From Rhodospirillales bacterium (lineage in GTDB: Bacteria; Pseudomonadota; Alphaproteobacteria; Rhodospirillales; Shumkoniaceae), in contig JANQJG010000084.1 in NCBI GenBank assembly GCA_028281785.1, positions 1-39,889 of the forward strand: a stretch of 39,889 nucleotides of DNA, written 5' to 3'. Below the pieces are notes generated by a model. The model had not been told where the DNA came from. It saw only the letters and a list, made by a program, of their open reading frames with translations, and did no database searches. Made by a program: the position numbers and the translations under genes. Of the stretch, positions 17,092-25,783 are shown one piece after another; the first letter of the stretch is position 1; the number at the start of each line of letters is the position of its first letter.

Positions 17092-18219
17092 TCAAGCAAC
17101 GCCCTTTCGCACTGCCGCGGCCACGCGCTCCTGCGCGGCCTGGTCGAGATAGGGATGCATCGGAAGGCTGAGGACAGTCTCCGAAAGCCGTTCCGCCACG
17201 GGGACCCCTCCCGGGACGCAGGGGCAGTTCGCGTAGGCCTTCTGCCGTGAAAGAGGTATCGGATAGTAGACGGCAGTGGCGACACCGGCGGCTTGGCACG
17301 CTGCCCGCACTTTGTCTCGCTGCTCCAACACCAGCGTGTATTGGGCCCAAGCCGATACGGCGCCCTCCGTCAAGCGGGGCGTTTGAACGACGTCGTGCAA
17401 CGACTCTTCGTATCTCGTGGCCACCTCCGACCGGGCTGCAAGCTCCTCCGAGAAGACGTCCATCTTGGCCAGAAGGATTGCGGCCTGAAGGGTATCCATG
17501 CGTCCGTTCATGCCGACGCGGATATTGTCGTACTGGCTCGTGCCCTGGCCGTGGATCCGGAGGCTGCGGATCGTGTCCGCCAAGTCGTCGTCGTCCGTGA
17601 ACAGCGCGCCGCCATCGCCATAGCAGCCGAGCGGCTTGGACGGATAGAAGCTGGTTGCCGTCGCCTCGCCGAAACGGCCGACCGGCTGCCCGTCCAGGGA
17701 GGCGCCGAAGCTTTGCGCCGCGTCCGACAGCACGAACAGACCATGCCGTTCCGCCAGGGGGAGCAGGGTCCGGTAGTCGACCGGTTGTCCAAACAGATCC
17801 ACAGGGATCACGCCTTTGGGGTGCAGGCCGCGCTTGCGCGCGTCCTCGATCCCGACTTCGAGGCTGGTCAGATCGATATTGAAGCTGTCCGGCAAAACGT
17901 CGACGAAATAGGGCGTCGCGCCAAGCCAGATCACGACCTCGGCCGTCGAAACGAAGGTGAAGTCGGGGACGAACACCGCGTCCCCCGGGCCGACGCCACG
18001 AGCCATGAGGTGCAGGGCGAGGGCGTCCGTACCGCTGGAGCAGGAGATGCAATGCCTAGCCCCGGTGAACGCGCACAAACGCGCCTCCAGCTCCTCGATC
18101 TCGGGGCCCATGATGAACCGTCCGTGGGCCAGCACCTTCGCGATGGTGGCATCAATCCGGCTGCGGATGCGGTCCCGCTGGGTGGTGAGATCGATAAGGG
18201 CAACCGGGTTTTCCGCCAT
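17092..18219 (-). CDS. wbpE: DegT/DnrJ/EryC1/StrS sugar aminotransferase, WbpE-like
   Basis: A 375-residue PLP-dependent enzyme that aminates a keto nucleotide sugar. It strongly resembles Pseudomonas WbpE from memory: LIDLTTQRDRIRSRIDATI, HGRFIMGPEIEELE, CISCSSGTDALALHLMA, DAAQSFGAS, SFYPSKPLGCYGDGGALFT and SLPMHPYLD near the end. The PLP-binding lysine is K195 in FYPSKPLGC; Asp 166 in LSDAAQS contacts the cofactor ring. The start at 18219 is supported by GGAG 11 bases upstream; 33 upstream codons look non-coding. WbpE itself makes UDP-GlcNAc(3NH2)A after WbpA and WbpB; a WbpA-type dehydrogenase is divergent next door, but WbpB and WbpD are not here. Confidence 0.9.
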   Translation of the reverse strand: MAENPVALIDLTTQRDRIRSRIDATIAKVLAHGRFIMGPEIEELEARLCAFTGARHCISCSSGTDALALHLMARGVGPGDAVFVPDFTFVSTAEVVIWLGATPYFVDVLPDSFNIDLTSLEVGIEDARKRGLHPKGVIPVDLFGQPVDYRTLLPLAERHGLFVLSDAAQSFGASLDGQPVGRFGEATATSFYPSKPLGCYGDGGALFTDDDDLADTIRSLRIHGQGTSQYDNIRVGMNGRMDTLQAAILLAKMDVFSEELAARSEVATRYEESLHDVVQTPRLTEGAVSAWAQYTLVLEQRDKVRAACQAAGVATAVYYPIPLSRQKAYANCPCVPGGVPVAERLSETVLSLPMHPYLDQAAQERVAAAVRKGVA

Positions 18220-18413
18220 CGAGATCTTATCTCCGAGAATTGTTTCGGGGCTGCTATCCAGCTTTCGGGGAGGCATAGCAGATGTCGGCCCCGGCGCGAA
18301 ACCCACGAGTGCATCCACCGCCCGGCAAGTAGAAGAGTTACCTGCGAGGGCCGGGCGTTGACAAAGGACGGGAGGGGTCGCTAAAGGGTCCCCTTTCTTC
18401 GGGAATACCGTTC
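18220..18413. promoter_or_regulatory. Divergent promoter region wbpE / tviB-like gene
   Basis: This 194-bp gap separates two divergently transcribed sugar genes and must carry both promoters. On the plus strand an exact TTGACA (18358-18363) is followed after 17 bp by CTAAAG (18381-18386), a reasonable housekeeping promoter about 30 bp before the dehydrogenase start. Toward wbpE, an inverted repeat CTGCTAT/ATAGCAG (18251-18281) lies in the leader. Confidence 0.5.
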
Positions 18414-19703
18414 ATGTCTCCTGACCACCCTCGGGTTTCCGTTATCGGCCTCGGATATGTCGGCCTGCCGCTGGCGCTCGCCCTGGCCCGTCATTTCCCC
18501 GTCATGGGTTTCGATGCGAGCGAAGACCGGATTTGTCAGCTTCGGAAAGGCCAGGACTCGACCGGCGAGGTTGACTCCGATGCCCTGCTCGGGTCGGCGC
18601 TCGGGCTTACAACGGACCCGGATGAGATGGCGGCCAGCGACCTTTTCATCGTCGCCGTTCCGACGCCCGTCGATTCCGCCAACCGGCCCAATCTCGAAGC
18701 CCTCCTTTCGGCTTGCCGGCTCGTCGGGCGGAGCATCCGACCGGGCGGTGTCGTCGTCTTCGAGAGCACGGTCTACCCTGGCGTCACCGAGGATATCTGT
18801 GGCGGCAACATCGCGGAAATATCCGGCCTCGAATGCGGAAAGGATTTCTTTCTCGGCTATTCGCCGGAGCGCATGAATCCCGGGGACAAGGTTCATTCCG
18901 TCGACCGCATCACCAAGGTCGTCGCCGGACAGACTGCCGAGGTCGTCGACCTTCTGACCCAGGTATACGGCGCGGTCACCAACGGCGATCTGTTCGTGGC
19001 CCGGGACATTCGAACCGCCGAGGCCGCCAAGGTGATCGAAAACGCCCAGCGGGACATCAACATCGCCTTCGTCAACGAGATCACGCAGATGTTCCGGCGC
19101 GCTGGGCTGTCGGTCTACGACGTCCTTGAAGCGGCCTCGACCAAGTGGAACTTCCTGGATTTTAGGCCGGGCCTCGTCGGCGGCCACTGTATCGGCGTCG
19201 ACCCTTTCTATCTGGCCCACTGGGCGCAGAGCCTGGGACACCACCCCGAGATCATCCTCGCGGGTCGCCGTCTGAACGATTCGATGGGCGCCTATGTCGC
19301 CGATGAGATCGCTCGTGCCCTGAAGGCCGATGAGAACGAGAACGGGCGCCGGCGGATCTTGGTTCTTGGACTGACATTCAAGGAGGACGTCCCCGATCTC
19401 CGCAATTCGAGGGTGGTGGATCTGGTGCTACGTCTTCGGCAGCTAGGGTTCAAGGTCGACGTGCATGATCCCTTGGCGGATCGGGATGAAGCACAAACGG
19501 TCTACGGGATCGAGCTGGTCTCCGATCTCAAGACGGCGGGGTCTTTCGACTGCCTTGTCGGCGCCGTACCCCATCGACAGTATCGCGAGCTCGACACCAC
19601 CACCTTCGACCGACTGGTTCGAGCCGGCGGCCTCGTTGCAGATGTCAAGGGTCTGTGGCGAAACACGCCTCTTCCGGCGGGTCTGCAGCGCTGGGAACTC
19701 TGA
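18414..19703 (+). CDS. tviB: UDP-HexNAc 6-dehydrogenase, TviB/WbpO-like
   Basis: A 429-residue cytoplasmic UDP-glucose/GDP-mannose dehydrogenase-family enzyme oxidising C6 of a UDP-HexNAc to a uronic acid in two NAD+-dependent steps. It shows the Rossmann motif VIGLGYVGLPLALALA (10-25), AVPTPVD (81-87), FESTVYPGVTED (116-127), GYSPERMNPGDK (148-159), AAKVIENAQRD with the general-base lysine K206, and the catalytic cysteine C259 in GLVGGHCIGVDPFY. The C-terminal half has RRILVLGLTFKEDVPDLRNS. The pattern matches TviB/WbpO (UDP-GlcNAc or UDP-GalNAc) better than UDP-glucose dehydrogenases; the epimer specificity cannot be read. It ends 27 bp from the stop of the convergent heparinase gene. Confidence 0.92.
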   Translation: MSPDHPRVSVIGLGYVGLPLALALARHFPVMGFDASEDRICQLRKGQDSTGEVDSDALLGSALGLTTDPDEMAASDLFIVAVPTPVDSANRPNLEALLSACRLVGRSIRPGGVVVFESTVYPGVTEDICGGNIAEISGLECGKDFFLGYSPERMNPGDKVHSVDRITKVVAGQTAEVVDLLTQVYGAVTNGDLFVARDIRTAEAAKVIENAQRDINIAFVNEITQMFRRAGLSVYDVLEAASTKWNFLDFRPGLVGGHCIGVDPFYLAHWAQSLGHHPEIILAGRRLNDSMGAYVADEIARALKADENENGRRRILVLGLTFKEDVPDLRNSRVVDLVLRLRQLGFKVDVHDPLADRDEAQTVYGIELVSDLKTAGSFDCLVGAVPHRQYRELDTTTFDRLVRAGGLVADVKGLWRNTPLPAGLQRWEL

Positions 19704-19730
19704 TATTGTTTGCGTGGCCAGGCCACAAGT

Positions 19731-21422
19731 CTACGCCTCCTGGCTCAGGCGCCATCTGATGCGGGAGCCCCCGCGGCCTGCCGTCGCGGCAACAACGATC
19801 TGCTGCGACCTTTGCCTGTTGCTGCCGCCGAAATAGACGCTGTCTTCCAGACCGACCTCTCCGCCCGTGGCGCGGAAACGCCATCCGCCGCCATTGGGTA
19901 GCTTGAGAAGGGCGCCGCCGCCTTCGTTGGTCAGTGACGCCATCACGGACGGGTGCAGATGGAAGCGCACGGCGAGTGGGACCGCGTCGTAGCATCCGCC
20001 GCTCACTTCCTCTTCTCCACGGACATCGGTGCCTTCACGGGATAGGAACAGCTGCCGACGATAGTCCATGCCGAAAACCTTGCGATATCCATCGTGACGG
20101 GCGTCCACGAGTAGATGGCCGTCGATTTCACGCCGATAGCCGGTCACCGAGATTGGCCGGCTCCCCAGGCCGCCCGGAGTTTTCACCTCAACCGCATTGA
20201 CGTTCCCAATGACGAGCGTGGAATGGGCGGCGGTGGCGCGAAGCGCGGCCTCCCAGCGCGGATCGTGATCCTCTCGCGTGCCGCAATTCACGATCAGCCG
20301 TTGACGACCGACACTCATTTCAAAGCTCAGCAGCCCGGCATGCGCCCTTTGGTCGGCGCCCGCAGGTGGCGGACCTCCGGTTTCCACGACAATGGTCGTC
20401 CGGCCGTTGGCCATCCGAACGAAACCCACATGTGGTGCGCTCGTGAGCGGCTTTCCCCGCACCTTGGCCAGCGCCAAGAGAGCATCGATCCGAGCGGAAT
20501 TGTCCTCGCCGCCGCCGTTGAAAACGGCGAGTCCGCCATCCCCATGCCGCAGGGTGCGCATCATCGGAACCATGCGGTCAATTGCGCCTTGGAGCCAGTC
20601 GGGAACCTCCTTCCGACTGGTCTGAAGTGTCGCCTTGAGTTCGATAACGTCTTGAAGGACGGCGGCAAGGGTAGCGGGATTCCGTTCGATGTGACCGCCG
20701 TCAGGAAGAATCTGGCGTTCGACCTCGCGATGTAGGCGTCGTAGTCCGCGAGAGATATCGCGGTCCCGTCCCGTTACGCAAGCGGCCCACGCTATCTGGC
20801 CCTTGAGGCCGCGAATCGTCATGGCCTTGGCGCGTGGGATCATAAGGCAGCGCTTGAGATGGCGTTGCTGGGCGAGGAGTGTCTTCATCAGCCTTCCGCG
20901 CCAGGCCTCATCTTCCCCGGCGATGAAATCGGCATGGCAGAGCCAGGCGAAAAGCCGTTCGGCCAGAACGTCGGTCCGCCACGCCAGCGGGTGCCAATGC
21001 CCGAACGCATCGATCCAAGCCTCGATCAAATGGCGTGCGCGGTCCCGGGCGGCGGTCGTGCCCAGGGCCGAGAGGTGGCGGAGCCAGCCGAAATCGTGAA
21101 ATCGCTCGGGCGAAGCCAGGCTGGCCTCCGTCCAGGGGTTGCCTCCGTTCTCAAGCAAGACCGCTTCTTTGGCGGCGCAACGCTCACCCTCGAGGATACG
21201 CACCCCCTCTATCGGGTCGCCAGGCCAGAGATTCGGCGGCAAGACCTTGGGCCATGAGCAGGACCCGCCGACCAGAGTCGCGCTGTAGGCGGAGCTGGCG
21301 AGCAGCGATCGGTTGAGCGTCGAAATAGAATCGGCGCCGGTCGCAAGGATCGCTCTCAACCTGTCGCTTCTCTGCACGCGGTTGCTCGTGATGGCTGAAG
21401 TGGACGAATGCAAGCTAGACAA
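19731..21422 (-). CDS. Heparinase II/III family protein
   Basis: A 563-residue protein with the layout of bacterial heparinase II/III-like proteins: a helical toroid-like N-terminal half (LWPGDPIEGVRILEGER, WHPLAWRTDVLAERLFAWLCH near 144-164, VERQILPDGGHIERNP near 234-249) and a beta-rich C-terminal half (NCGTREDHDPRWEAALRATAAHSTLVI near 377-403). The family includes polysaccharide lyases and, in alphaproteobacteria, a conserved member beside rsmB and purH whose substrate is unsettled. No clear signal peptide is present. The open frame starts at TTG (21420-21422); no better ATG lies nearby. It follows rsmB by 67 bp on the same strand. A role in remodelling an uronic-acid polymer would fit the neighbouring cassette, but that is inference. 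Confidence 0.87.
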   Translation of the reverse strand: MSSLHSSTSAITSNRVQRSDRLRAILATGADSISTLNRSLLASSAYSATLVGGSCSWPKVLPPNLWPGDPIEGVRILEGERCAAKEAVLLENGGNPWTEASLASPERFHDFGWLRHLSALGTTAARDRARHLIEAWIDAFGHWHPLAWRTDVLAERLFAWLCHADFIAGEDEAWRGRLMKTLLAQQRHLKRCLMIPRAKAMTIRGLKGQIAWAACVTGRDRDISRGLRRLHREVERQILPDGGHIERNPATLAAVLQDVIELKATLQTSRKEVPDWLQGAIDRMVPMMRTLRHGDGGLAVFNGGGEDNSARIDALLALAKVRGKPLTSAPHVGFVRMANGRTTIVVETGGPPPAGADQRAHAGLLSFEMSVGRQRLIVNCGTREDHDPRWEAALRATAAHSTLVIGNVNAVEVKTPGGLGSRPISVTGYRREIDGHLLVDARHDGYRKVFGMDYRRQLFLSREGTDVRGEEEVSGGCYDAVPLAVRFHLHPSVMASLTNEGGGALLKLPNGGGWRFRATGGEVGLEDSVYFGGSNRQRSQQIVVAATAGRGGSRIRWRLSQEA

Positions 21423-21489
21423 TTCCCGAAGAGGATTCCACTGGCCTCGGTTAGAATGGGTCTATATGAATGAGCGTACAAGACACGCC

Positions 21490-22782
21490 CTAGCGTCGAC
21501 GCAGACGCGAGATAAAGAAACCGTCCATACCGCCGTGTTCGGCCAAGCCGCAAGGAAGCGTTCGTAGGTCGCCCTCCGCGGTCAAGAAATCGGTACATCC
21601 GGCCGCTTCTTCCTGCCCGATCGGAGCCGGCGCAAAGCCGCAGCCGGCGGACAGCACCTCGTCGATCACTGCCCGTCCTTCTTCCGGCTGCAGGGAACAG
21701 GTGCAGTAGAGAACAAAACCTCCGCTTCGCACCATGCGCAATGCGGCGGCCAAAAGCCGTCGCTGCCGCCTTGCGAGGGCTGCAACGTCGCCGGGTTCTT
21801 TTAACCAGGGCACATCGGGATGCCGGCGAATCGTTCCCGTCGCCGAGCAAGGCGCGTCCAGAAGAACAGCGTCGGCCGGCTCGGCGGGGCGCCACTCGAT
21901 GGCGTCGGCCCGAACCAGCTCTGCGTCCAAACCCAGCCGATGCAAGTTGCCGCGAAGGCGGGCCATCCGGTTCTCGGAGACATCAACCGCTGTCACGCGG
22001 GCGCCGGCCGCGGCCAGCTGGGCCGTCTTTCCGCCCGGCGCTGCGCAGAGGTCGACAACATGCCGTCCCTCGACAGCGCCGAGGAACCTCACCGGCAGAG
22101 CCGCCGCGGCATCCTGCACCCACCAGGCGCCCTGGGCAAAGCCGGGCAGGTCGCCGACGGGGCCTTTGGGCCGCAGCCTCAGACTGCCGGTCGGCAAGGG
22201 CGTCGCATCGAGCCTCCGCGCCCAGACATCGGCGGACTCCTTGACGGTGACATCGAGGGGAGGATCGGCGAGATGAGCGGTCGCGATTTTGCGGCAACGG
22301 GGTTCGCCATAGGCGGCTCTCCAGCTCTTCCACAACCAGTCGGGCGTGTTCAAGCGAGGCGCGTCCTGCCCGTCTCGCAACTCTTTGCCGCGCCGGTCGA
22401 GACCTCGAAGCACGGCGTTGACCAATCTTGTATACGCATCCAAGCGTTTCGCCCGGGCGAGCCTGACGCTGGTGTCGACGGCGGCATGGGGCGGCGTTTC
22501 GAGAAACGACAGCTGGCACGCACCCAGCCGCAGAATGTGGCGGACCGGGCGAGCCCTTCCGGACAATGGCTTGTGCAGGCAACCATCGATCAGATCATCG
22601 ATCTGGCCGAGACGCCGAAGTGTGGTCGTCACCAGATTCCGACAGAAGGCCCGGTCGCTGCCGGTCAGCCGGGCAAGGGCGGGATGGGCGTCCAGGGCCT
22701 CGTCCAGAGGTCGCTTGCGGTCGAGAACCGACCCCAGGATGTCGAACGCGCTATGGCGGGCATCGGGGAGAGTTTGCGGCAT
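21490..22782 (-). CDS. rsmB: 16S rRNA m5C967 methyltransferase
   Basis: A 430-residue SAM-dependent RNA methyltransferase acting on 16S rRNA C967. An N-terminal NusB-like helical domain (about 1-135) includes DRAFCRNLVTTTLRRLGQIDDLI and AVDTSVRLARAKRLDAYTRLVNAVLRGL. The catalytic domain has the SAM motif VVDLCAAPGGKTAQLAAAG near 245-263, DAPCSATGTIRRHPDVPWLK with the first conserved Cys, and VLYCTCSLQPEEG with the catalytic Cys. The ATG at 22782 starts a typical N-terminus (MPQTLPDARHSAFDIL); 12 upstream codons in frame are not needed. Divergent from the ligase gene. Confidence 0.95.
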   Translation of the reverse strand: MPQTLPDARHSAFDILGSVLDRKRPLDEALDAHPALARLTGSDRAFCRNLVTTTLRRLGQIDDLIDGCLHKPLSGRARPVRHILRLGACQLSFLETPPHAAVDTSVRLARAKRLDAYTRLVNAVLRGLDRRGKELRDGQDAPRLNTPDWLWKSWRAAYGEPRCRKIATAHLADPPLDVTVKESADVWARRLDATPLPTGSLRLRPKGPVGDLPGFAQGAWWVQDAAAALPVRFLGAVEGRHVVDLCAAPGGKTAQLAAAGARVTAVDVSENRMARLRGNLHRLGLDAELVRADAIEWRPAEPADAVLLDAPCSATGTIRRHPDVPWLKEPGDVAALARRQRRLLAAALRMVRSGGFVLYCTCSLQPEEGRAVIDEVLSAGCGFAPAPIGQEEAAGCTDFLTAEGDLRTLPCGLAEHGGMDGFFISRLRRR

Positions 22783-22958
22783 GTGGTTTCTCTTGCCGCA
22801 GAGATGTCCCGAGTGCAACTGTTGTCCTGCCCATTCGATTCGCTCGTGCGGATGGACGTCACCGAAAGGCGTCCATGCCGATTCATGGATGCGCTTGGCT
22901 TCGTGTATGCAAACGGCTAGGGTCCCGGCGCCATGCGTCCGGGCGGAACAAGTTTCGA

Positions 22959-24263
22959 ATGGAATTGCGCAGCAGCCACATCCTCGCCGCTTCGGCGTTT
23001 CTGACTCTCCCCGTTGCCCTCTTCGTATCCAAGGGGCTCGTTCCCCTTCTCGCGATTACGTCGGTGACCGCCTTTGCCTTCTCGTATCGCGAAATCCGGC
23101 GATGGCCCCGCTTCGCAAACCCGCTCGTTGCCGTCGTCTGCGCCCTGGGTGTTTGGGCGGCGGTGAGCGCGCTGTGGTCGACAACACCTGAGAAATCCTT
23201 GGTCCTGACGGTCAAGCTTGCGGGGACGATGCTCTGCGGGTTCGTGCTTCTGCACGTTTGCTCGCTGCTCGACGCGGGCGCACGCGACCGAGTGGAGCGC
23301 GCCTTTCTCGCAGGCGTTGGGGTCAGCTTGGTTTTGCTTGCCGTCGAGTGGATGACGGATGGGCTCCTGACCCGCCTGGGACGCGAAATGGTGGGCGATC
23401 CGATCCCGCCGAAAGTGTCTTTCAAGCTCTCTTTGAACAGCGGTCTTTCGGTCACGGCGCTGCTGGTTTGGCCGGTGGTGTTCGGCCTGTGGCGGCGGGC
23501 TCACGGCCGCGTTGCGGTCGGCCTTCTGGTAATAACGGCCGGGCTCCTGTCGTTTGGCGATGCCGTCACGCCGGTGTTGGCGCTGATATGTGGCGTGGCG
23601 GCGGCCTTCGCGATCTGGCTGTTCGGCCGGGTTGCGAGCGGGATCGTACTTCTGGCGGTTTTAGCACAGATGGCGCTGGCCCCTCTGGCTCCGCCAGCAC
23701 TGCCGCCTCTAGAGACCATTGTGAGAGAGGTCCCTCGCCTGCCTCCCTCCCTTTTCCACCGGATCCTTATCTGGAAAGGAATTTCCGATCTGATTGCCGA
23801 AAGGCCGGTCCTCGGCTACGGGATGGACACGGCGCGTGCCCTGGGGCGCAAGCCGGATGAAAGCCTCGTGAGGGTCTACACGGACAAGGAGGGCAACCTT
23901 GTATATCAAGGCCATGCCGGCGACATCCCTCTCCATCCGCACAATGCTCCGCTTCAAGTTTGGCTGGAGCTGGGAGCCATCGGCGCGGCGTTGGGCGGGG
24001 CTGTGGTATTCGTGCTGTTTCGCTTGCCTGTCCGAAGCCGTCTGCCGCGCCGCGAGGCGTCGGCCTGCTTTGGACTGCTGGTCACCGGGCTCGTCATTGC
24101 CTCGATCAGCTATGGAGCTTGGCAGATCTGGTGGCTGAGCGCCCTGTGGCTGGCCGGTTGCTGGACCGTGGTCGCCCTGCGCGGAGGGATCGGTGGTCCG
24201 GAAGCGACGCGGCACCAAACCGCACGGTTGCCGAGGAAGATGGTTGCCCCCGAACGACATTGA
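22959..24263 (+). CDS. O-antigen ligase-like membrane protein (Wzy_C family)
   Basis: A 434-residue polytopic protein with about ten to twelve hydrophobic segments and one large periplasmic loop between about residues 250 and 340. That loop holds the conserved RILIWKGISDLIAERPVLGYGMD and PLHPHNAPLQVWLELGAIGA, typical of the O-antigen ligase/polymerase (WaaL/Wzy_C) family, which transfers lipid-linked glycans to lipid A-core or other acceptors. Whether this one ligates, polymerises or modifies a protein cannot be decided from sequence. The ATG at 22959 is preceded by GGCGGAA; the longer frame from 22566 overlaps rsmB antisense and is not coding. It complements the initiation genes of the nearby cassette. 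Confidence 0.88.
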   Translation: MELRSSHILAASAFLTLPVALFVSKGLVPLLAITSVTAFAFSYREIRRWPRFANPLVAVVCALGVWAAVSALWSTTPEKSLVLTVKLAGTMLCGFVLLHVCSLLDAGARDRVERAFLAGVGVSLVLLAVEWMTDGLLTRLGREMVGDPIPPKVSFKLSLNSGLSVTALLVWPVVFGLWRRAHGRVAVGLLVITAGLLSFGDAVTPVLALICGVAAAFAIWLFGRVASGIVLLAVLAQMALAPLAPPALPPLETIVREVPRLPPSLFHRILIWKGISDLIAERPVLGYGMDTARALGRKPDESLVRVYTDKEGNLVYQGHAGDIPLHPHNAPLQVWLELGAIGAALGGAVVFVLFRLPVRSRLPRREASACFGLLVTGLVIASISYGAWQIWWLSALWLAGCWTVVALRGGIGGPEATRHQTARLPRKMVAPERH

Positions 24264-24357
24264 GGGCATCGTTGGACACGTTCTCTAGTCGGTTTCCGAT
24301 CGAGCCCCAAATGCGTGAAGAACGGGCTGAACCGAATACAGCGGTGTCCGTAAAGCC

Positions 24358-25713
24358 TTGAAATCCGTTCTCGACCGATTTGCTGGTTTGGGAAGCCTTT
24401 TGGAAGGCTTGGCCCGTCATGGCACCTCGCCGGAGCCCCACCCCGATGGAGCCGTCGCGTGCGTCGTTGCCCGTTTGCCCGGTCCCTCGGGCCGTGCGGC
24501 GAGAGAGCGTCTTGTCGCGGAGTTGCGGGAACGGCCTGGGCTGACGCTTCGGCTCGGGAACCGCGGCCTTCGTCTGCCTTCTTCCGGGCAGATCGGGGAA
24601 AGGTTGGCCTCGGCGGTCGCCGAGGGACGAGCATGGCTGGCGCGGGAGGGCGCGGACGTCCTGCTGTGGGGGGAGGCTTCCGATGAGGCGGAGGGCACGA
24701 TTCTTCACTTCCTCCCCGTCGGATCCGACATCGGCGGCATCGGCGGCAGCTTCGGGGCCGGTGACCGGCTCGACCTTCCGGCTGCGTTCGATGATGAGTT
24801 CGTGGAGGTAGCCCATGGTTCGTTGCTGGCGGCCGGCCTCTCGACACGATCTCCGCCTCCTCCTCAGGTCGTCGAATATTTGAAAGCGGCGGCAACGCGT
24901 ATTGAGGTCAAGCTTGCTGTGCCTCCGGTCGATGCGACCCGTGCGCAGACCGCCTCGCTACGCTGCTGCGCCGGCAACTGCCTTGCGGCTGTCTGGTGGA
25001 TGACGGGCGAAGACGGATATATCGAGAAGGCGATCCACGCATACAAGCTTGCCTTGGACAGCTGCACGCGGGAGGAGAGCCCCCTCTACTGGGCCCTCAT
25101 TCAGAATCATCTCGGGAATGCGCATGAGTCCATTGCCAGCCGGGCCAAGGACGACGCGAATCTGGAGGCCGCGGCCACGGCCTATCGTGCGGTGGTCGGG
25201 ACGCTGAGCCCGGAGCACCACGCGCCCGACTGGGCGGTCGGGCAACGGCGGCTGGGCTCGATCCTTTACCGTCTCGCACTTCGCCGGGGCGGCGAGCCCC
25301 AGGCCTTCAGAGCGGCCATATCCGCTTTCGACGCGGCGCTCAAGGTGCTCGACAAGAAGGCGACGCCGGAGCGTTGGGGGGACACGGCCAACCAGTTGGG
25401 GGTCGCCCTGATGGACTTCGGCTCGCAGGTGGCCGGGACGGAGGCCTTGGAGCGTGCCGCCGTTGTTTTTCGAGAGGTTCTGGAGGTGCGTGATCGAGAG
25501 GCGGCGCCGCTGGCCTGGGCCCAGACCGTCAACAACCTTGGGGCGACCAGCTTCGCCCTGTTCAAACGTGCCGAAGACGTGGGGATGTTGCATGACGCGC
25601 TGACCTGTTTCGAAGGCGCTCGCGAGGTTTATGAGCGCCATGGCGATGCGAAGACCGCCGCCGTCATCGAAAAGAACCTGCATCGCGCGCAGGGTCTGAT
25701 GCGTGGAAGGTGA
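24358..25713 (+). CDS. TPR-repeat protein of unknown function
   Basis: A 451-residue, probably cytoplasmic protein. The first part (about 1-170) includes GEASDEAEGTILHFLPVGSD and resembles the N-terminal regions of alphaproteobacterial TPR proteins of unknown function. The second part (about 200-451) carries degenerate tetratricopeptide-like repeats with the pattern EESPLYWALIQNHLGNAHESIA, HAPDWAVGQRRLGSILYRLA, ATPERWGDTANQLGVALMDF and AAPLAWAQTVNNLGATSFAL. Such repeats bind protein partners. The frame begins with TTG (24358-24360), with weak upstream signals. It follows the ligase gene by 94 bp on the same strand and ends just before a strong terminator. No enzymatic motif is seen. Confidence 0.75.
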   Translation: MKSVLDRFAGLGSLLEGLARHGTSPEPHPDGAVACVVARLPGPSGRAARERLVAELRERPGLTLRLGNRGLRLPSSGQIGERLASAVAEGRAWLAREGADVLLWGEASDEAEGTILHFLPVGSDIGGIGGSFGAGDRLDLPAAFDDEFVEVAHGSLLAAGLSTRSPPPPQVVEYLKAAATRIEVKLAVPPVDATRAQTASLRCCAGNCLAAVWWMTGEDGYIEKAIHAYKLALDSCTREESPLYWALIQNHLGNAHESIASRAKDDANLEAAATAYRAVVGTLSPEHHAPDWAVGQRRLGSILYRLALRRGGEPQAFRAAISAFDAALKVLDKKATPERWGDTANQLGVALMDFGSQVAGTEALERAAVVFREVLEVRDREAAPLAWAQTVNNLGATSFALFKRAEDVGMLHDALTCFEGAREVYERHGDAKTAAVIEKNLHRAQGLMRGR

Positions 25714-25739
25714 GAGCCCGGGAGGACGCTTAATAAAAA

Positions 25740-25766
25740 GCGGGGCCCGAAGGCCCCGCCGTTTTT
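25740..25766 (+). terminator. Rho-independent terminator after the TPR gene
   Basis: An 8-bp GC stem GCGGGGCC (25740-25747) / GGCCCCGC (25752-25759) with a CGAA tetraloop is followed closely by TTTTT (25762-25766), 27 bp downstream of the TPR gene stop. It is preceded by an A-run that would give a partial reverse terminator as well. This is the clearest terminator in the window. Confidence 0.9.
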
Positions 25767-25783
25767 ACGCGCCGTGATCGCGC

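Noticed and set aside
22566..22958. N-terminal extension of the O-antigen ligase frame
   Set aside because: The extension overlaps the rsmB coding region on the opposite strand and lacks hydrophobic character; the membrane protein starts naturally at 22959.
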